Source of the DNA: an uncultured Clostridia bacterium
Lineage (GTDB): Bacteria; Bacillota; Clostridia; Christensenellales; Borkfalkiaceae
Length of the DNA stretch: 64,000 bases
Assembly: GCA_947624005.1 (NCBI GenBank)
Contig: CANQHV010000002.1
Span: 140,373-204,372, forward strand
Direction of reading: 5' to 3'
The notes beneath the pieces were generated by a model that was given only the letters and a program-made list of their open reading frames with translations, did no database searches and was not told where the DNA came from. Positions 15,962 to 23,518 of this stretch are shown piece by piece (positions within the stretch are counted from its first letter, which is position 1; every line of letters begins with the position of its first letter). Made by a program: the position numbers and the translations under genes.

Positions 15962-16864
15962 ATGAGTTTGTCCTTTCTGCCTTCGGAAATTTTTGACGCG
16001 GTAAGCAATCTTAATCAGAATTTCTTAACCGAAATTAGATTGCGGAAAGGTCTGCCCGTAATAGTGGAGTACAAGGGGAAGTATTGTTATCTTACGCGGT
16101 CGGGAATTTCTGACGACAGGTTTCCGATAGTGGCGAAAGACATTTCGCAGGTATTGTTCAAGGCTGTGAACGGCAGTTTTTACAGCTATTCCGAGCAAAT
16201 GAAAAGCGGTTTTATAACTGTCGGACACGGTGTAAGAATAGGAATTGCGGGCGAATACGTTACCCAAGGCGGCGTTATAACCGCCGTCAGGTGCGTTACT
16301 TCAATGAATATCCGTATCCCGCACGAGGTTAAAGGGTGTTCGGACGGCGTGTATTCGGAATTGTTTTCGGACGGTGTTAAAAGCACGCTTTTAGTATCAA
16401 AGCCGGGGTACGGGAAAACTACTATGCTGCGCGACCTCGCCGCGAAGTTTTCGGAAAAATTGCATTTAAATATATTGATTTTCGACGAGCGCAACGAGAT
16501 TGCGGCTATAAATTCCGACGGCGACGGCTTTTATATAGGCGAAACGGTGGACGTTGTAAGGTGCGCAGATAAATTCGGGGCGATATCGAGCGCGATAAGG
16601 GCTATGAAGCCGCAACTTATAATCACAGACGAACTGTACGGCGACGACGACATAAAGGCGGTAAAATATGCGGTCGATTGCGGAATTTGCGTAATTGCTT
16701 CGTCGCACGTTACTTCAAAAAGCGAACTTGAAAAAATGCCGTTCGAGTATTTCGTAAAACTGACGGGGATTGGGCAAAAGCCCGAAATTTATGATAAAAA
16801 TTTTAATACTTATAGGTGTGGTGGGGTTGACGACGGCGATAGGCGTGTTTGTATCGGCGGGTAA
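15962..16864 (+). CDS. spoIIIAA: Stage III sporulation protein AA, ATPase
   Basis: 300 residues. The Walker A motif is SKPGYGKTTMLRDL (about 144-157), and the arginine-rich early motif LTEIRLRKGLPV is typical. SpoIIIAA is a cytoplasmic secretion-type ATPase proposed to energise the SpoIIIA-SpoIIQ channel that joins mother cell and forespore. It is the first of eight tightly packed genes. The ATG has no clear ribosome site (preceded by TAGATTAAATT). Its 3' end overlaps spoIIIAB by 74 bases if the latter starts at 16791. Confidence 0.97.
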   Translation: MSLSFLPSEIFDAVSNLNQNFLTEIRLRKGLPVIVEYKGKYCYLTRSGISDDRFPIVAKDISQVLFKAVNGSFYSYSEQMKSGFITVGHGVRIGIAGEYVTQGGVITAVRCVTSMNIRIPHEVKGCSDGVYSELFSDGVKSTLLVSKPGYGKTTMLRDLAAKFSEKLHLNILIFDERNEIAAINSDGDGFYIGETVDVVRCADKFGAISSAIRAMKPQLIITDELYGDDDIKAVKYAVDCGICVIASSHVTSKSELEKMPFEYFVKLTGIGQKPEIYDKNFNTYRCGGVDDGDRRVCIGG

Positions 16865-17216
16865 AAAAAGGCGAATGCAGATTTTTGCCGAGCTGTACGA
16901 ATTCAACGAGCAGTTGCTTCTGAACCTTAAATACGCGCAAAACCCCATTGACAAAGTCGCCGCGCCGTTTAAATTTGTGCCCGATATTATAAGCGGCAAA
17001 AGCCTGCTTGACGGAAGCGACGGCGAAGTTTTAAGGGATTATGCCGAAAATCTCGGCAAGACGGACGCGCTTTCGCAAATAGATTATCTGAACGAAAGAA
17101 AGGCGGTTCTTACAAAATACAGGGACGAAAGTCAGACGGATTATAAAAAATACAGCTCGCTTTATATCAAAATTTTCTTTCTTGCGGGCGTTTTGATGGC
17201 AGTTTTGCTTGCTTGA
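16791..17216 (+). CDS. spoIIIAB: Stage III sporulation protein AB
   Basis: 141 residues from the ATG at 16791 (a longer frame starts at 16770; the shorter one begins directly at the membrane segment MIKILILIGVVGLTTAIGV). A hydrophobic N-terminus, a cytoplasmic helical domain resembling type II/IV secretion GspF-like half-domains, and a C-terminal membrane segment (FFLAGVLMAVLLA) match SpoIIIAB. It is part of the mother-cell side of the SpoIIIA channel. Its TGA is followed directly by the ATG of spoIIIAC. Confidence 0.93.
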   Translation: MIKILILIGVVGLTTAIGVFVSAGKKRRMQIFAELYEFNEQLLLNLKYAQNPIDKVAAPFKFVPDIISGKSLLDGSDGEVLRDYAENLGKTDALSQIDYLNERKAVLTKYRDESQTDYKKYSSLYIKIFFLAGVLMAVLLA

Positions 17217-17414
17217 ATGGATATCAGTATAATTTTCAAAATAGCCGCCGTCGGCATAATAATTACGATAATCTGTCAAGTCCTTAAAAAATCAGACAGA
17301 GATGACATAGCTACGCTTGTAAGTTTGGTCGGGCTTATAATCGTACTTACAGTCGTAATTTCAATGATTGCCGATTTGTTTTCGCAGATAAGACAGCTGT
17401 TTGATTTGTTTTAA
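17217..17414 (+). CDS. spoIIIAC: Stage III sporulation protein AC
   Basis: 65 residues, the usual length. Two membrane helices (about 7-21 and 34-60) with the conserved QVLKKSDRDDIATLVSLVGL linker. It starts at the base after the spoIIIAB stop and ends directly before spoIIIAD, so the operon is translationally coupled. It is an integral part of the SpoIIIA export apparatus of the mother cell. Confidence 0.96.
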   Translation: MDISIIFKIAAVGIIITIICQVLKKSDRDDIATLVSLVGLIIVLTVVISMIADLFSQIRQLFDLF

Positions 17415-17807
17415 ATGTATGTTTTTCGCTTATGCTGTATCGCCGTCATTACAGCGGTATGCGCCTTTATTTTAAAAAGCCATAAATCGGAGTTGGTTCC
17501 GCTTTGTCTTGCCGCGGGCGGCATTATTATTTTTCTGTATACTTTCGATTATCTTACCGAAAGCGTCAGATTTATAAAAGAATTTACTGAAAACGCGGGA
17601 ATTGACAACGAGGTTGTTCGCGCGATATTCAAAATAGTGGGGATAGGATTTCTTGTCGAACTTACAGCGTCGTCCGTAAAAGACCTCGGATTCGAAAGTA
17701 TTGCGGACAAGCTTATTTTGTGCGGGAAAATCATAATTTTCGTCGTGGCGATACCCATACTTTCAAGCACATATAAAATTATTGTTTCGCTTATTCGTCT
17801 GACATGA
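17415..17807 (+). CDS. spoIIIAD: Stage III sporulation protein AD
   Basis: 130 residues, with four hydrophobic stretches and the conserved KSHKSELVPLCLAAGG and ESIADKLILCGKIIIF motifs. Its start follows the spoIIIAC stop directly, and its last four bases (ATGA) overlap the start of spoIIIAE. Membrane component of the mother-cell-forespore channel. Confidence 0.96.
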   Translation: MYVFRLCCIAVITAVCAFILKSHKSELVPLCLAAGGIIIFLYTFDYLTESVRFIKEFTENAGIDNEVVRAIFKIVGIGFLVELTASSVKDLGFESIADKLILCGKIIIFVVAIPILSSTYKIIVSLIRLT

Positions 17808-18994
17808 AAAAGAAGATAATTTTCGCTTTTTTGCTTACATTATTGCTTATTTTGCTTGTTTCGGGCGGAATTTCCGCGCTTGCCGACGATAAAAGTGAAA
17901 GCGGGGGCGGCGAAATAAACGAAAACATACAAAATCTGCTGTCCGAACTTGACTTGTCGGAGTTGCAGGAATACCTGAACAGCCATACGGACAGTTTCCT
18001 TTTGAACTTCGGCGACACCGCGCGCGATATTATAGAATATCTCATAAGCGGCGATTTGAAGTCAGATTACAAAAGTTACATTACAGAAATTCTGTCGGTG
18101 ATTTTCGGCAACGTCGCCTCGCTTATTCCCGCATTCGCCACCGTAACGGCGATAGCGTTGCTTTCGGCAATCGTAAGCGCCGCCGAGGGCAATGTTCTCG
18201 GGAAGTCCACGGCAAAAATAGTCCACCTTGCGTGCTATTCGCTGATTATCCTTATTGTAACCGCCATGCTTACGGGCGTGGTGTCGGGTTGTTTGAAGAG
18301 TATAAGGAGTATAAAGCGGCAGATTGAGATAATTACGCCTATACTTGCGACTTTGACCGTACTTACGGGCGGGACAAGCGCGGCGGCGATTTATCAGCCG
18401 TCCGCGATATTCCTTTCGGGCGGCGCGGTCGAAATCGTCAGCGGCTTTATATTCCCCGCGACTATCGCCGTAGTCGTTCTTAATTTTATGTCGAAGCTGA
18501 ACCCGCAGATGTCTTTTTCGGGGGTCGCAAAGCTAATCAAAAATATAATGAAATGGGTGATAGGAATAACCGTTACCGTTTTCAGTATTTTCATTACTAT
18601 GCAAAGTTCCGCGGCGTCGCTGTTTGACGGCATAATTTTTAAGGCGACGAAGTACGTCGTGGGCAATTCGGTGCCTATTGTCGGAAACTTTTTATCGAGC
18701 GGATTCGATATGTTGGCGTCTGCGGGGCTTCTTATAAAAAGTTCTGTGGGCATATGCGGGCTTTTATTGTTGCTTTCCGAAATTCTGCAACCCATAATTT
18801 TGCTTGCGGCATTTTCCATAATATTGAAATTCGTAGGGGCGATAGTGCAGCCGATAGGCGAAAACGTTTTGTATTCGCTGCTTTCGGACCTTTCAAAGGA
18901 TATCGAGTTCTTTATCGCGGGCTTGCTTACGGTTGCGTTTATGTACGCGCTTGTGATTATGCTTATAATCAACTCGGCAAACAGTTTCGTATGA
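17804..18994 (+). CDS. spoIIIAE: Stage III sporulation protein AE
   Basis: 396 residues. A signal-like segment (about 5-28), a periplasmic-side acidic domain and six or more membrane helices match SpoIIIAE; the conserved KRQIEIITPILATLTVLTGG region and the ALVIMLIINSANSFV end are visible. It shares ATGA overlaps with both neighbours (17804-17807 and 18991-18994). Multi-pass component of the SpoIIIA channel. Confidence 0.97.
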   Translation: MKKKIIFAFLLTLLLILLVSGGISALADDKSESGGGEINENIQNLLSELDLSELQEYLNSHTDSFLLNFGDTARDIIEYLISGDLKSDYKSYITEILSVIFGNVASLIPAFATVTAIALLSAIVSAAEGNVLGKSTAKIVHLACYSLIILIVTAMLTGVVSGCLKSIRSIKRQIEIITPILATLTVLTGGTSAAAIYQPSAIFLSGGAVEIVSGFIFPATIAVVVLNFMSKLNPQMSFSGVAKLIKNIMKWVIGITVTVFSIFITMQSSAASLFDGIIFKATKYVVGNSVPIVGNFLSSGFDMLASAGLLIKSSVGICGLLLLLSEILQPIILLAAFSIILKFVGAIVQPIGENVLYSLLSDLSKDIEFFIAGLLTVAFMYALVIMLIINSANSFV

Positions 18995-19422
18995 CGGCTT
19001 ATCTTTTGAGTGCGACGGGAGTTATATTTTTGTCGGTTATCGTATCGCTGATAATTCCCGAGGGCAAGCTTAACAAAACCATAGTTTTTATAATGCGGCT
19101 ATGCTGTATTTTCGTCCTTATAAGACCGATTACGGGCATTTTCAAAACAGAAAGCGAGGCGACGCGGGAATTTGTGGATTACGGTTTTGTCGGCTCGGTT
19201 TATTCGGAAAATCAAAGCGAACAGCTTGAAAATCTTATTTATGAAAAGTTCGGAAAAGAGTGCGGTTGCGAAGTGACGGTGGAGTATTCGGACGGGGAAT
19301 TTTCGGTAAGCGGCGCAAGCGTGGAGGTGTATGAAAATAATGATGATTTAATAGATAAAATTTACGCATATTTAAAGGAGCTGGGCTATATAAATATATC
19401 AGTATATGCGAAAACTGTTTGA
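18991..19422 (+). CDS. spoIIIAF: Stage III sporulation protein AF
   Basis: 143 residues from the ATG at 18991, which overlaps the spoIIIAE stop as ATGA; a longer frame upstream lies wholly inside spoIIIAE and is rejected. Two N-terminal membrane helices with IPEGKLNKTIVFIMRL between them, then a soluble ring-building domain, which is SpoIIIAF. It overlaps spoIIIAG by 17 bases. Confidence 0.94.
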   Translation: MTAYLLSATGVIFLSVIVSLIIPEGKLNKTIVFIMRLCCIFVLIRPITGIFKTESEATREFVDYGFVGSVYSENQSEQLENLIYEKFGKECGCEVTVEYSDGEFSVSGASVEVYENNDDLIDKIYAYLKELGYINISVYAKTV

Positions 19423-19762
19423 TTACGTGAAAAACAACAAGAAAATCATTATTGCGGTGGCTCTGCTGATAGTATTGATTTTCGCTGTTTTTCTAATCAA
19501 CAAGAGTAACAAATCTTCTTCAACGACGTCGGCTTTGACGGAAAAAAGCGCGACAGAGGTAAAACTGTGCGATATTTTAATGTCGATAGACGGGGTCGGC
19601 GAGGCGGACGTAATGATTAACGAAAGCGAAAACGGTATTCTGGGCGTAATAATCGTTTGCGACGGAGCAGACAATATTATGGTCAGAAACGATATTCTCA
19701 ACGCGGTTTCAACCGCCCTCGGCGTACAAAAGAGTGCGATAGCTATTTATTCAATGAATTAA
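19406..19762 (+). CDS. spoIIIAG: Stage III sporulation protein AG
   Basis: 118 residues, shorter than the roughly 200-230 usual for SpoIIIAG. One membrane helix (about 14-31), then a Ser/Thr linker and a compact ring-building domain ending AIYSMN. The long insert that forms the beta-triangle ring in the B. subtilis protein appears to be missing here. It lies in order between AF and AH, so the identity is secure from context and topology. Confidence 0.9.
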   Translation: MRKLFDYVKNNKKIIIAVALLIVLIFAVFLINKSNKSSSTTSALTEKSATEVKLCDILMSIDGVGEADVMINESENGILGVIIVCDGADNIMVRNDILNAVSTALGVQKSAIAIYSMN

Positions 19763-19774
19763 AAGGAGAAATTT

Positions 19775-20260
19775 ATGTCAAAGAAGAAAAAGATTATTAT
19801 CATGTCCTCACTCGTATTTTTACTTGCGCTGACCGCCGTTCTGAATGTCGTGCTGGCAAACAACCGCAAAGCTTCTGGCGACGTGGCTACGACTACGGCG
19901 AACTATTTCACGACTTTCCGCTCGGAAAGAACTGCAACGAGAAGCGAAGAACTTTTGCAGCTTGACAGCGTTATTGCTCTGTACGAAGAGGGAAGCGACA
20001 AGTATAACGAAGCGGTAAATCTCAAACTTCAAATTGTGGAAATTATGGAAAACGAGCTTATGCTTGAAACGATGATTAAGTCGCGCGGCTTTTCAGACGC
20101 GGTCGTTTCAATCGGTATGGACTCGGATAACGTAAACGTATTTATAAATTCGAACGAACTCGATATGAATACCGCGCTTGCGATTTATACAATGCTTAAA
20201 GACGAAGTGGGCGTGGCTCCCGGCAACATAATTATAATGCCTATATATTCGGAAGTTTAA
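19775..20260 (+). CDS. spoIIIAH: Stage III sporulation protein AH
   Basis: 161 residues, with AAGGAG eight bases before the ATG. One N-terminal membrane helix (about 5-28) and then the extracellular domain: a heptad helix (YFTTFRSERTATRSEELL...) and the conserved SRGFSDAVVSI and NTALAIYTMLKDEVG ring-building region. SpoIIIAH binds SpoIIQ from the forespore side. Last gene of the operon. Confidence 0.95.
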   Translation: MSKKKKIIIMSSLVFLLALTAVLNVVLANNRKASGDVATTTANYFTTFRSERTATRSEELLQLDSVIALYEEGSDKYNEAVNLKLQIVEIMENELMLETMIKSRGFSDAVVSIGMDSDNVNVFINSNELDMNTALAIYTMLKDEVGVAPGNIIIMPIYSEV

Positions 20261-20266
20261 ATATAG

Positions 20267-20295
20267 TTGCAAATTCGCAAAATATGTGTTATACT
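20267..20295 (+). promoter_or_regulatory. Promoter of the Asp23 gene
   Basis: TTGCAA (20267-20272), 17-base spacer, TATACT (20290-20295), located seven bases after the spoIIIAH stop, giving the Asp23/Gls24 gene its own vegetative transcription. Confidence 0.75.
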
Positions 20296-20314
20296 ACTTC
20301 CAAGGAGTAAAAAG

Positions 20315-20653
20315 ATGGCACATATAAGACACGATCCGACTTCTACCCAGAAAGGAAACATAACCTATAATTCAGGCATAGTAAGCGGAATTGTCGCGCT
20401 TGCAATAACCCAAGTGGACGGCGTATCGCTTCTGAATGCTAAAAACAAAGGTATTAAACTGAGTTTCGAAAAGCAAGGTATCATTGCGGATATCAGCGTC
20501 AAAGTCGAATCAAGCTATAATGTTCCTTCGCTTGCGTTCACGATTCAGCAATCAATCAAACATAATGTCGAGTCGATGACCAAGTATAAGGTAGATAAGG
20601 TAGACGTTCATATACAGGACGTAAATTTTTCCGATAGTCCGGTAACATATTAA
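20315..20653 (+). CDS. Asp23/Gls24 family protein
   Basis: 112 residues from the ATG at 20315, with AAGGAG ten bases upstream. The motifs GNITYNSGIVSGIVALAI, DGVSLL and VESSYNVPSLAFTIQQSI, ending VDKVDVHIQDV, define the family. Members are small envelope-associated proteins (Asp23 of Staphylococcus sits at the membrane); the YqhY-type copy between the spoIIIA operon and nusB is conserved in Firmicutes and tied to acetyl-CoA carboxylase/lipid control. It has its own promoter and terminator. Confidence 0.93.
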   Translation: MAHIRHDPTSTQKGNITYNSGIVSGIVALAITQVDGVSLLNAKNKGIKLSFEKQGIIADISVKVESSYNVPSLAFTIQQSIKHNVESMTKYKVDKVDVHIQDVNFSDSPVTY

Positions 20654-20659
20654 ACAAGT

Positions 20660-20692
20660 ATTCCCTTACTCAAAATAAGGGAATATTTGCAT
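20660..20692 (+). terminator. Terminator after the Asp23 gene
   Basis: Stem TATTCCCTTA with TAAGGGAATA, loop CTCAAAA, followed by TTTGCATTTTT. Confidence 0.75.
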
Positions 20693-20710
20693 TTTTAAAG
20701 CAAAATGCAC

Positions 20711-20730
20711 AGTACTATGCGTGACATAAT
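20711..20730 (+). promoter_or_regulatory. nusB promoter region with the AGTACTATGC palindrome half
   Basis: AGTACTATGC (20711-20720) is followed by an extended -10-like TGACATAAT (20722-20730), 20 bases before the nusB ATG. No good -35 is visible at 17 bases. The repeat motif recurs elsewhere in the window and may lie here by chance or as an operator. Confidence 0.4.
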
Positions 20731-20750
20731 CAGTATTTTTCGGGTGAAAT

Positions 20751-21155
20751 ATGAGAACAGCGGCAAGAGAAACCGTATTTAAAATTTTGTTTTCGACGCA
20801 GTTTGTGGACGACGTCGCCAAAGGGTTTTGCGACGCGATTTTCAAAGAGGACGGATTGAATAAGCAGGATATCGAATACTGCAACAGGGTTTTGTCGCTT
20901 GTGAAAGAGCATAAAGACGAAATAATTGCTCTTTTGGACAAGCATTCGAGATTGTTCCCCGAAAGCAGGCTTTTTGCCGCGGATAAAAGTATTCTTACGC
21001 TTGCTTTGACCGAGATTCTGTATATGGACGATATTCCCGACGTCGTTTCCGCAAACGAGGCGGCAAATATCGCTTCGAAGTATTCCACCGACAAAAGCGC
21101 TTCGTTCGTAAGCGGAATTTTAGCCGAAATTATCAAGGAGAAAGGCAATGTATAA
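20751..21155 (+). CDS. nusB: Transcription antitermination factor NusB
   Basis: 134 residues. The pattern RTAARETVFKILFSTQF at the start, DIEYCNRVLSLVKEH in the middle and ILTLALTEILYMDDIPDVVSANEAANIASKY near the end is diagnostic of NusB, an RNA-binding helical protein that with NusE (S10) binds boxA in rRNA leaders. It overlaps folD by eight bases, starting the nusB-folD-ispA-OLE-oapA-dxs series. Confidence 0.96.
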   Translation: MRTAARETVFKILFSTQFVDDVAKGFCDAIFKEDGLNKQDIEYCNRVLSLVKEHKDEIIALLDKHSRLFPESRLFAADKSILTLALTEILYMDDIPDVVSANEAANIASKYSTDKSASFVSGILAEIIKEKGNV

Positions 21156-21996
21156 AATCATAGACGGCAAGGCGCTGTCTGCCGAAATCAGACGCGAAAT
21201 AAAGGAAAAAGTTTCCGCTTTCAAAGAAAAGTATAAAAAGGAAATCGGACTTGCGGTTGTGCTTGTCGGCGATAATCAGGCGTCACAGGTCTATGTGCGC
21301 AATAAAATCAGGGCGTGCGAAGAGGTCGGAATCAAGTCTTACGCGTATTATCTGCCCAAGGAAACAAAACAAAGCGAGCTTAACGAATTGATTTCGGGGC
21401 TTGCCGCCGATAAAAATATCAACGGAATTCTGGTGCAATTGCCTCTGCCCGCTGGTCTTGACAGCGAATCGGCGTTAAAACTTATACCGCGCGAAAAGGA
21501 CGTAGACGGTTTTTCCGCCGAAAATATCGGTCAACTTTGTATGAACGGCGAAAGTCTTGTGGCGTGTACGCCTAATGGCGTAATGCAGATGTTCAAACAC
21601 GAAAATATCGGACTTAAAGGCAAGCGCGCGGTCGTTGTCGGCAGGTCGAATATAGTCGGCAGACCTATGGCGATGCTTTTGCTTAACGCAGACGCGACGG
21701 TGACCGTTTGCCACAGCAAGACGGTCGATTTAAAGGCCGAGTGCCTTAAAGCCGACATTTTGGTCGCGGCTATCGGCAAAGCGAAATTCATTACCGCAGA
21801 TATGGTTAAAGAGGGCGCGGTCGTCATAGACGTAGGTATGAATCGCGACGAAAACGGCAAACTTTGCGGCGACGTCGATTTCGAAAACGTCAAAGACAAA
21901 TGTTCGTACATTACCCCCGTGCCCGGCGGCGTGGGACCTATGACTATAACGATGCTTATGTACAATACCTTGATTGCGGCTGAGAGGGCGGTATAA
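21148..21996 (+). CDS. folD: Bifunctional methylenetetrahydrofolate dehydrogenase / cyclohydrolase
   Basis: 282 residues, normal length. Catalytic and cofactor motifs are present: VGDNQASQVYVRNKIRACEEVGI with the active-site Lys, GILVQLPLPAGL, VVVGRSNIVGRPMAMLL (NADP site) and VIDVGMNRDENGKLCGDVDFENV, ending TPVPGGVGPMTITML. It interconverts one-carbon units on tetrahydrofolate. It overlaps nusB by eight bases and ends directly before the ispA start. Confidence 0.98.
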   Translation: MYKIIDGKALSAEIRREIKEKVSAFKEKYKKEIGLAVVLVGDNQASQVYVRNKIRACEEVGIKSYAYYLPKETKQSELNELISGLAADKNINGILVQLPLPAGLDSESALKLIPREKDVDGFSAENIGQLCMNGESLVACTPNGVMQMFKHENIGLKGKRAVVVGRSNIVGRPMAMLLLNADATVTVCHSKTVDLKAECLKADILVAAIGKAKFITADMVKEGAVVIDVGMNRDENGKLCGDVDFENVKDKCSYITPVPGGVGPMTITMLMYNTLIAAERAV

Positions 21997-22875
21997 TTGG
22001 CTGATTTTTCAAAAAAATACGGCGAATATCTCGACGAGTTCAACTCATACCTGAACAAATTTTGTTCGCAATTGAAACTGCAACCGCAGATTTTGGACGA
22101 AAGTCTTAAATACAGCCTTTTGTTGGGCGGTAAAAGGGTTCGCCCCGTGCTTGCGCTTGCAACCGCCGACCTTTTGGGGCTTGCGCACGAGGAAATTCTT
22201 GATTTTGCGCTTGCGATAGAGCTTATACACACTTATTCGCTTATTCACGACGACCTCCCCGCAATGGATAACGACGATTTCCGCCGCGGGAAGCCGACAA
22301 ACCATAAGGTTTTCGGCGAGGGTAACGCGGTGCTTGCGGGCGACGGGTTGCTGAATACGGCGTATTCTACGCTTATCAAAGCGTGCTATAAGGGCAAAAA
22401 TTACGTTTCCGCCGCCGAATTTATTTGCGCCTGCGCGGGCGTGGAGGGTATGATTGCGGGGCAGTCTGCCGACCTGTTGCACGAAAACGACATTTCGGTA
22501 AACGAAAGCGTTCTGAATTTCATATACGAGAACAAAACTTCCAAACTTATAATGGCGCCCGTTGTTTCCGCGTCGATTTTGTGCGGCGGGAAATATTTTT
22601 CCGAACTCAAATGGTATGCAAGAACGCTTGGGTATCTTTTTCAGCTTACCGACGATATTCTGGACGTTGAGGGAAGTTTTTCCGACCTCGGCAAAAGCGT
22701 CGGGAAAGATAAAACCGAGGGAAAATATACGGCGGTGCGGCTGTTCGGGCTTGAAGAAAGCAAATTACGCGCGGATATGACCTGCGAAAGCTGTAAAAAG
22801 TATCTCGAAGGCATAAAGGGCGATTTTTCGTTCCTTGCCGACTTCGCGGATTACGTCAAATCCCGAAAAAAATAA
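21997..22875 (+). CDS. ispA: Polyprenyl (farnesyl/geranyl) diphosphate synthase
   Basis: 292 residues from a TTG at 21997, the base after the folD stop; no later ATG would keep the N-terminal helices. The first Asp-rich motif DDLPAMDNDD and the GKRVRPVL and GKPTNHKVFGEG motifs are present, and the second Asp-rich motif reads LTDDILDVEG. Such short FARM spacing with Leu-Pro is typical of bacterial farnesyl diphosphate synthases. It makes the C15 (or C10-C20) precursor for undecaprenyl phosphate and quinones. xseA and xseB, often between folD and ispA in Firmicutes, are absent here. Confidence 0.95.
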   Translation: MADFSKKYGEYLDEFNSYLNKFCSQLKLQPQILDESLKYSLLLGGKRVRPVLALATADLLGLAHEEILDFALAIELIHTYSLIHDDLPAMDNDDFRRGKPTNHKVFGEGNAVLAGDGLLNTAYSTLIKACYKGKNYVSAAEFICACAGVEGMIAGQSADLLHENDISVNESVLNFIYENKTSKLIMAPVVSASILCGGKYFSELKWYARTLGYLFQLTDDILDVEGSFSDLGKSVGKDKTEGKYTAVRLFGLEESKLRADMTCESCKKYLEGIKGDFSFLADFADYVKSRKK

Positions 22876-22882
22876 AAATTAT

Positions 22883-22911
22883 TTGACTTCTGAAAAGATT
22901 TGTGCTATAAT
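22883..22911 (+). promoter_or_regulatory. Strong promoter of the OLE-type RNA
   Basis: TTGACT (22883-22888), 17-base spacer, TATAAT (22906-22911), ten bases before the first base of the RNA's closing stem. It starts eight bases after the ispA stop, so the RNA need not depend on operon transcription. Confidence 0.85.
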
Positions 22912-22917
22912 ACAATA

Positions 22918-23508
22918 AATTAATATAGTGGTGCAGTATTCTAGTCAATCTCCATTGATACGAGGACGGGGGTAAAATACCGTTAAAGGGCATATCGATG
23001 AAGTTTTTGGTATGTGCTCGCTTTGCCAAAAGTGGGTGGATGCTGAGAGTAAAGGTTTATGGGAGCTTGGTAACGGCATACGCAAGCCCGACCCATTTAC
23101 CGTGGAGGTCCTATCGGAGCAATCCGATGGATATAAACCTGCTATCAGGCGTAAGCTTGGTACAGAGTAGCCTGCCTTGAGCGGAAACGGCGGATAATAG
23201 AACACAACACCGATGGTTTGGCCAAACGTCGGCTGTCTATTGCTATTTGAAATTGTTTCTGCAAAAGAGGATAAGCTCATTGGAAATTGTCAAGGAAAGC
23301 TTCTAGACTGTTTTTATATTAGAGATTACGGTGTGGATTAAGTGGCGATTCGGTTATGCTTATGCGTCGGAACTCTTAAAAGGAAACTGCTTCTACGGCG
23401 ACGGGAAGTGAGTTTCGGGGAAATCCTACCGAACCTAAACCGCAAAGTTTATTTAATATAAACCACTATATTATTTATTTACGCACATAGTTTGTGCGTA
23501 ATTTTTTT
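22918..23508 (+). ncRNA. ole: Probable OLE RNA (ornate, large, extremophilic)
   Basis: About 560 nt without a credible reading frame, between ispA and a small four-helix membrane protein gene upstream of dxs. The ends pair over 12 perfect bases (22921-22932 TAATATAGTGGT with 23462-23473), enclosing the whole RNA. A strong promoter lies just before it and an intrinsic terminator just after it. Internal structure includes a GNRA-capped hairpin (23113-23128, loop GCAA) and a GTTTGGCCAAAC palindrome near 23216-23227. OLE RNA is known to lie in this nusB-folD-ispA-dxs-recN neighbourhood, directly upstream of oapA. The identification rests on length, structure and context; I have not aligned it to the Rfam OLE model. 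Confidence 0.82.
23479..23508 (+). terminator. Terminator at the 3' end of the OLE-type RNA
   Basis: Perfect 9-bp stem TTACGCACA (23479-23487) with TGTGCGTAA (23493-23501), loop TAGTT, followed by seven T. It ends only ten bases before the oapA ATG. Confidence 0.92.
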
Positions 23509-23518
23509 AAAAAAGCTT

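Noticed and set aside
22998..23180. Open frames inside the OLE-type RNA region
   Set aside because: Short, without ribosome sites, and lying in a stretch with strong pairing; not coding.
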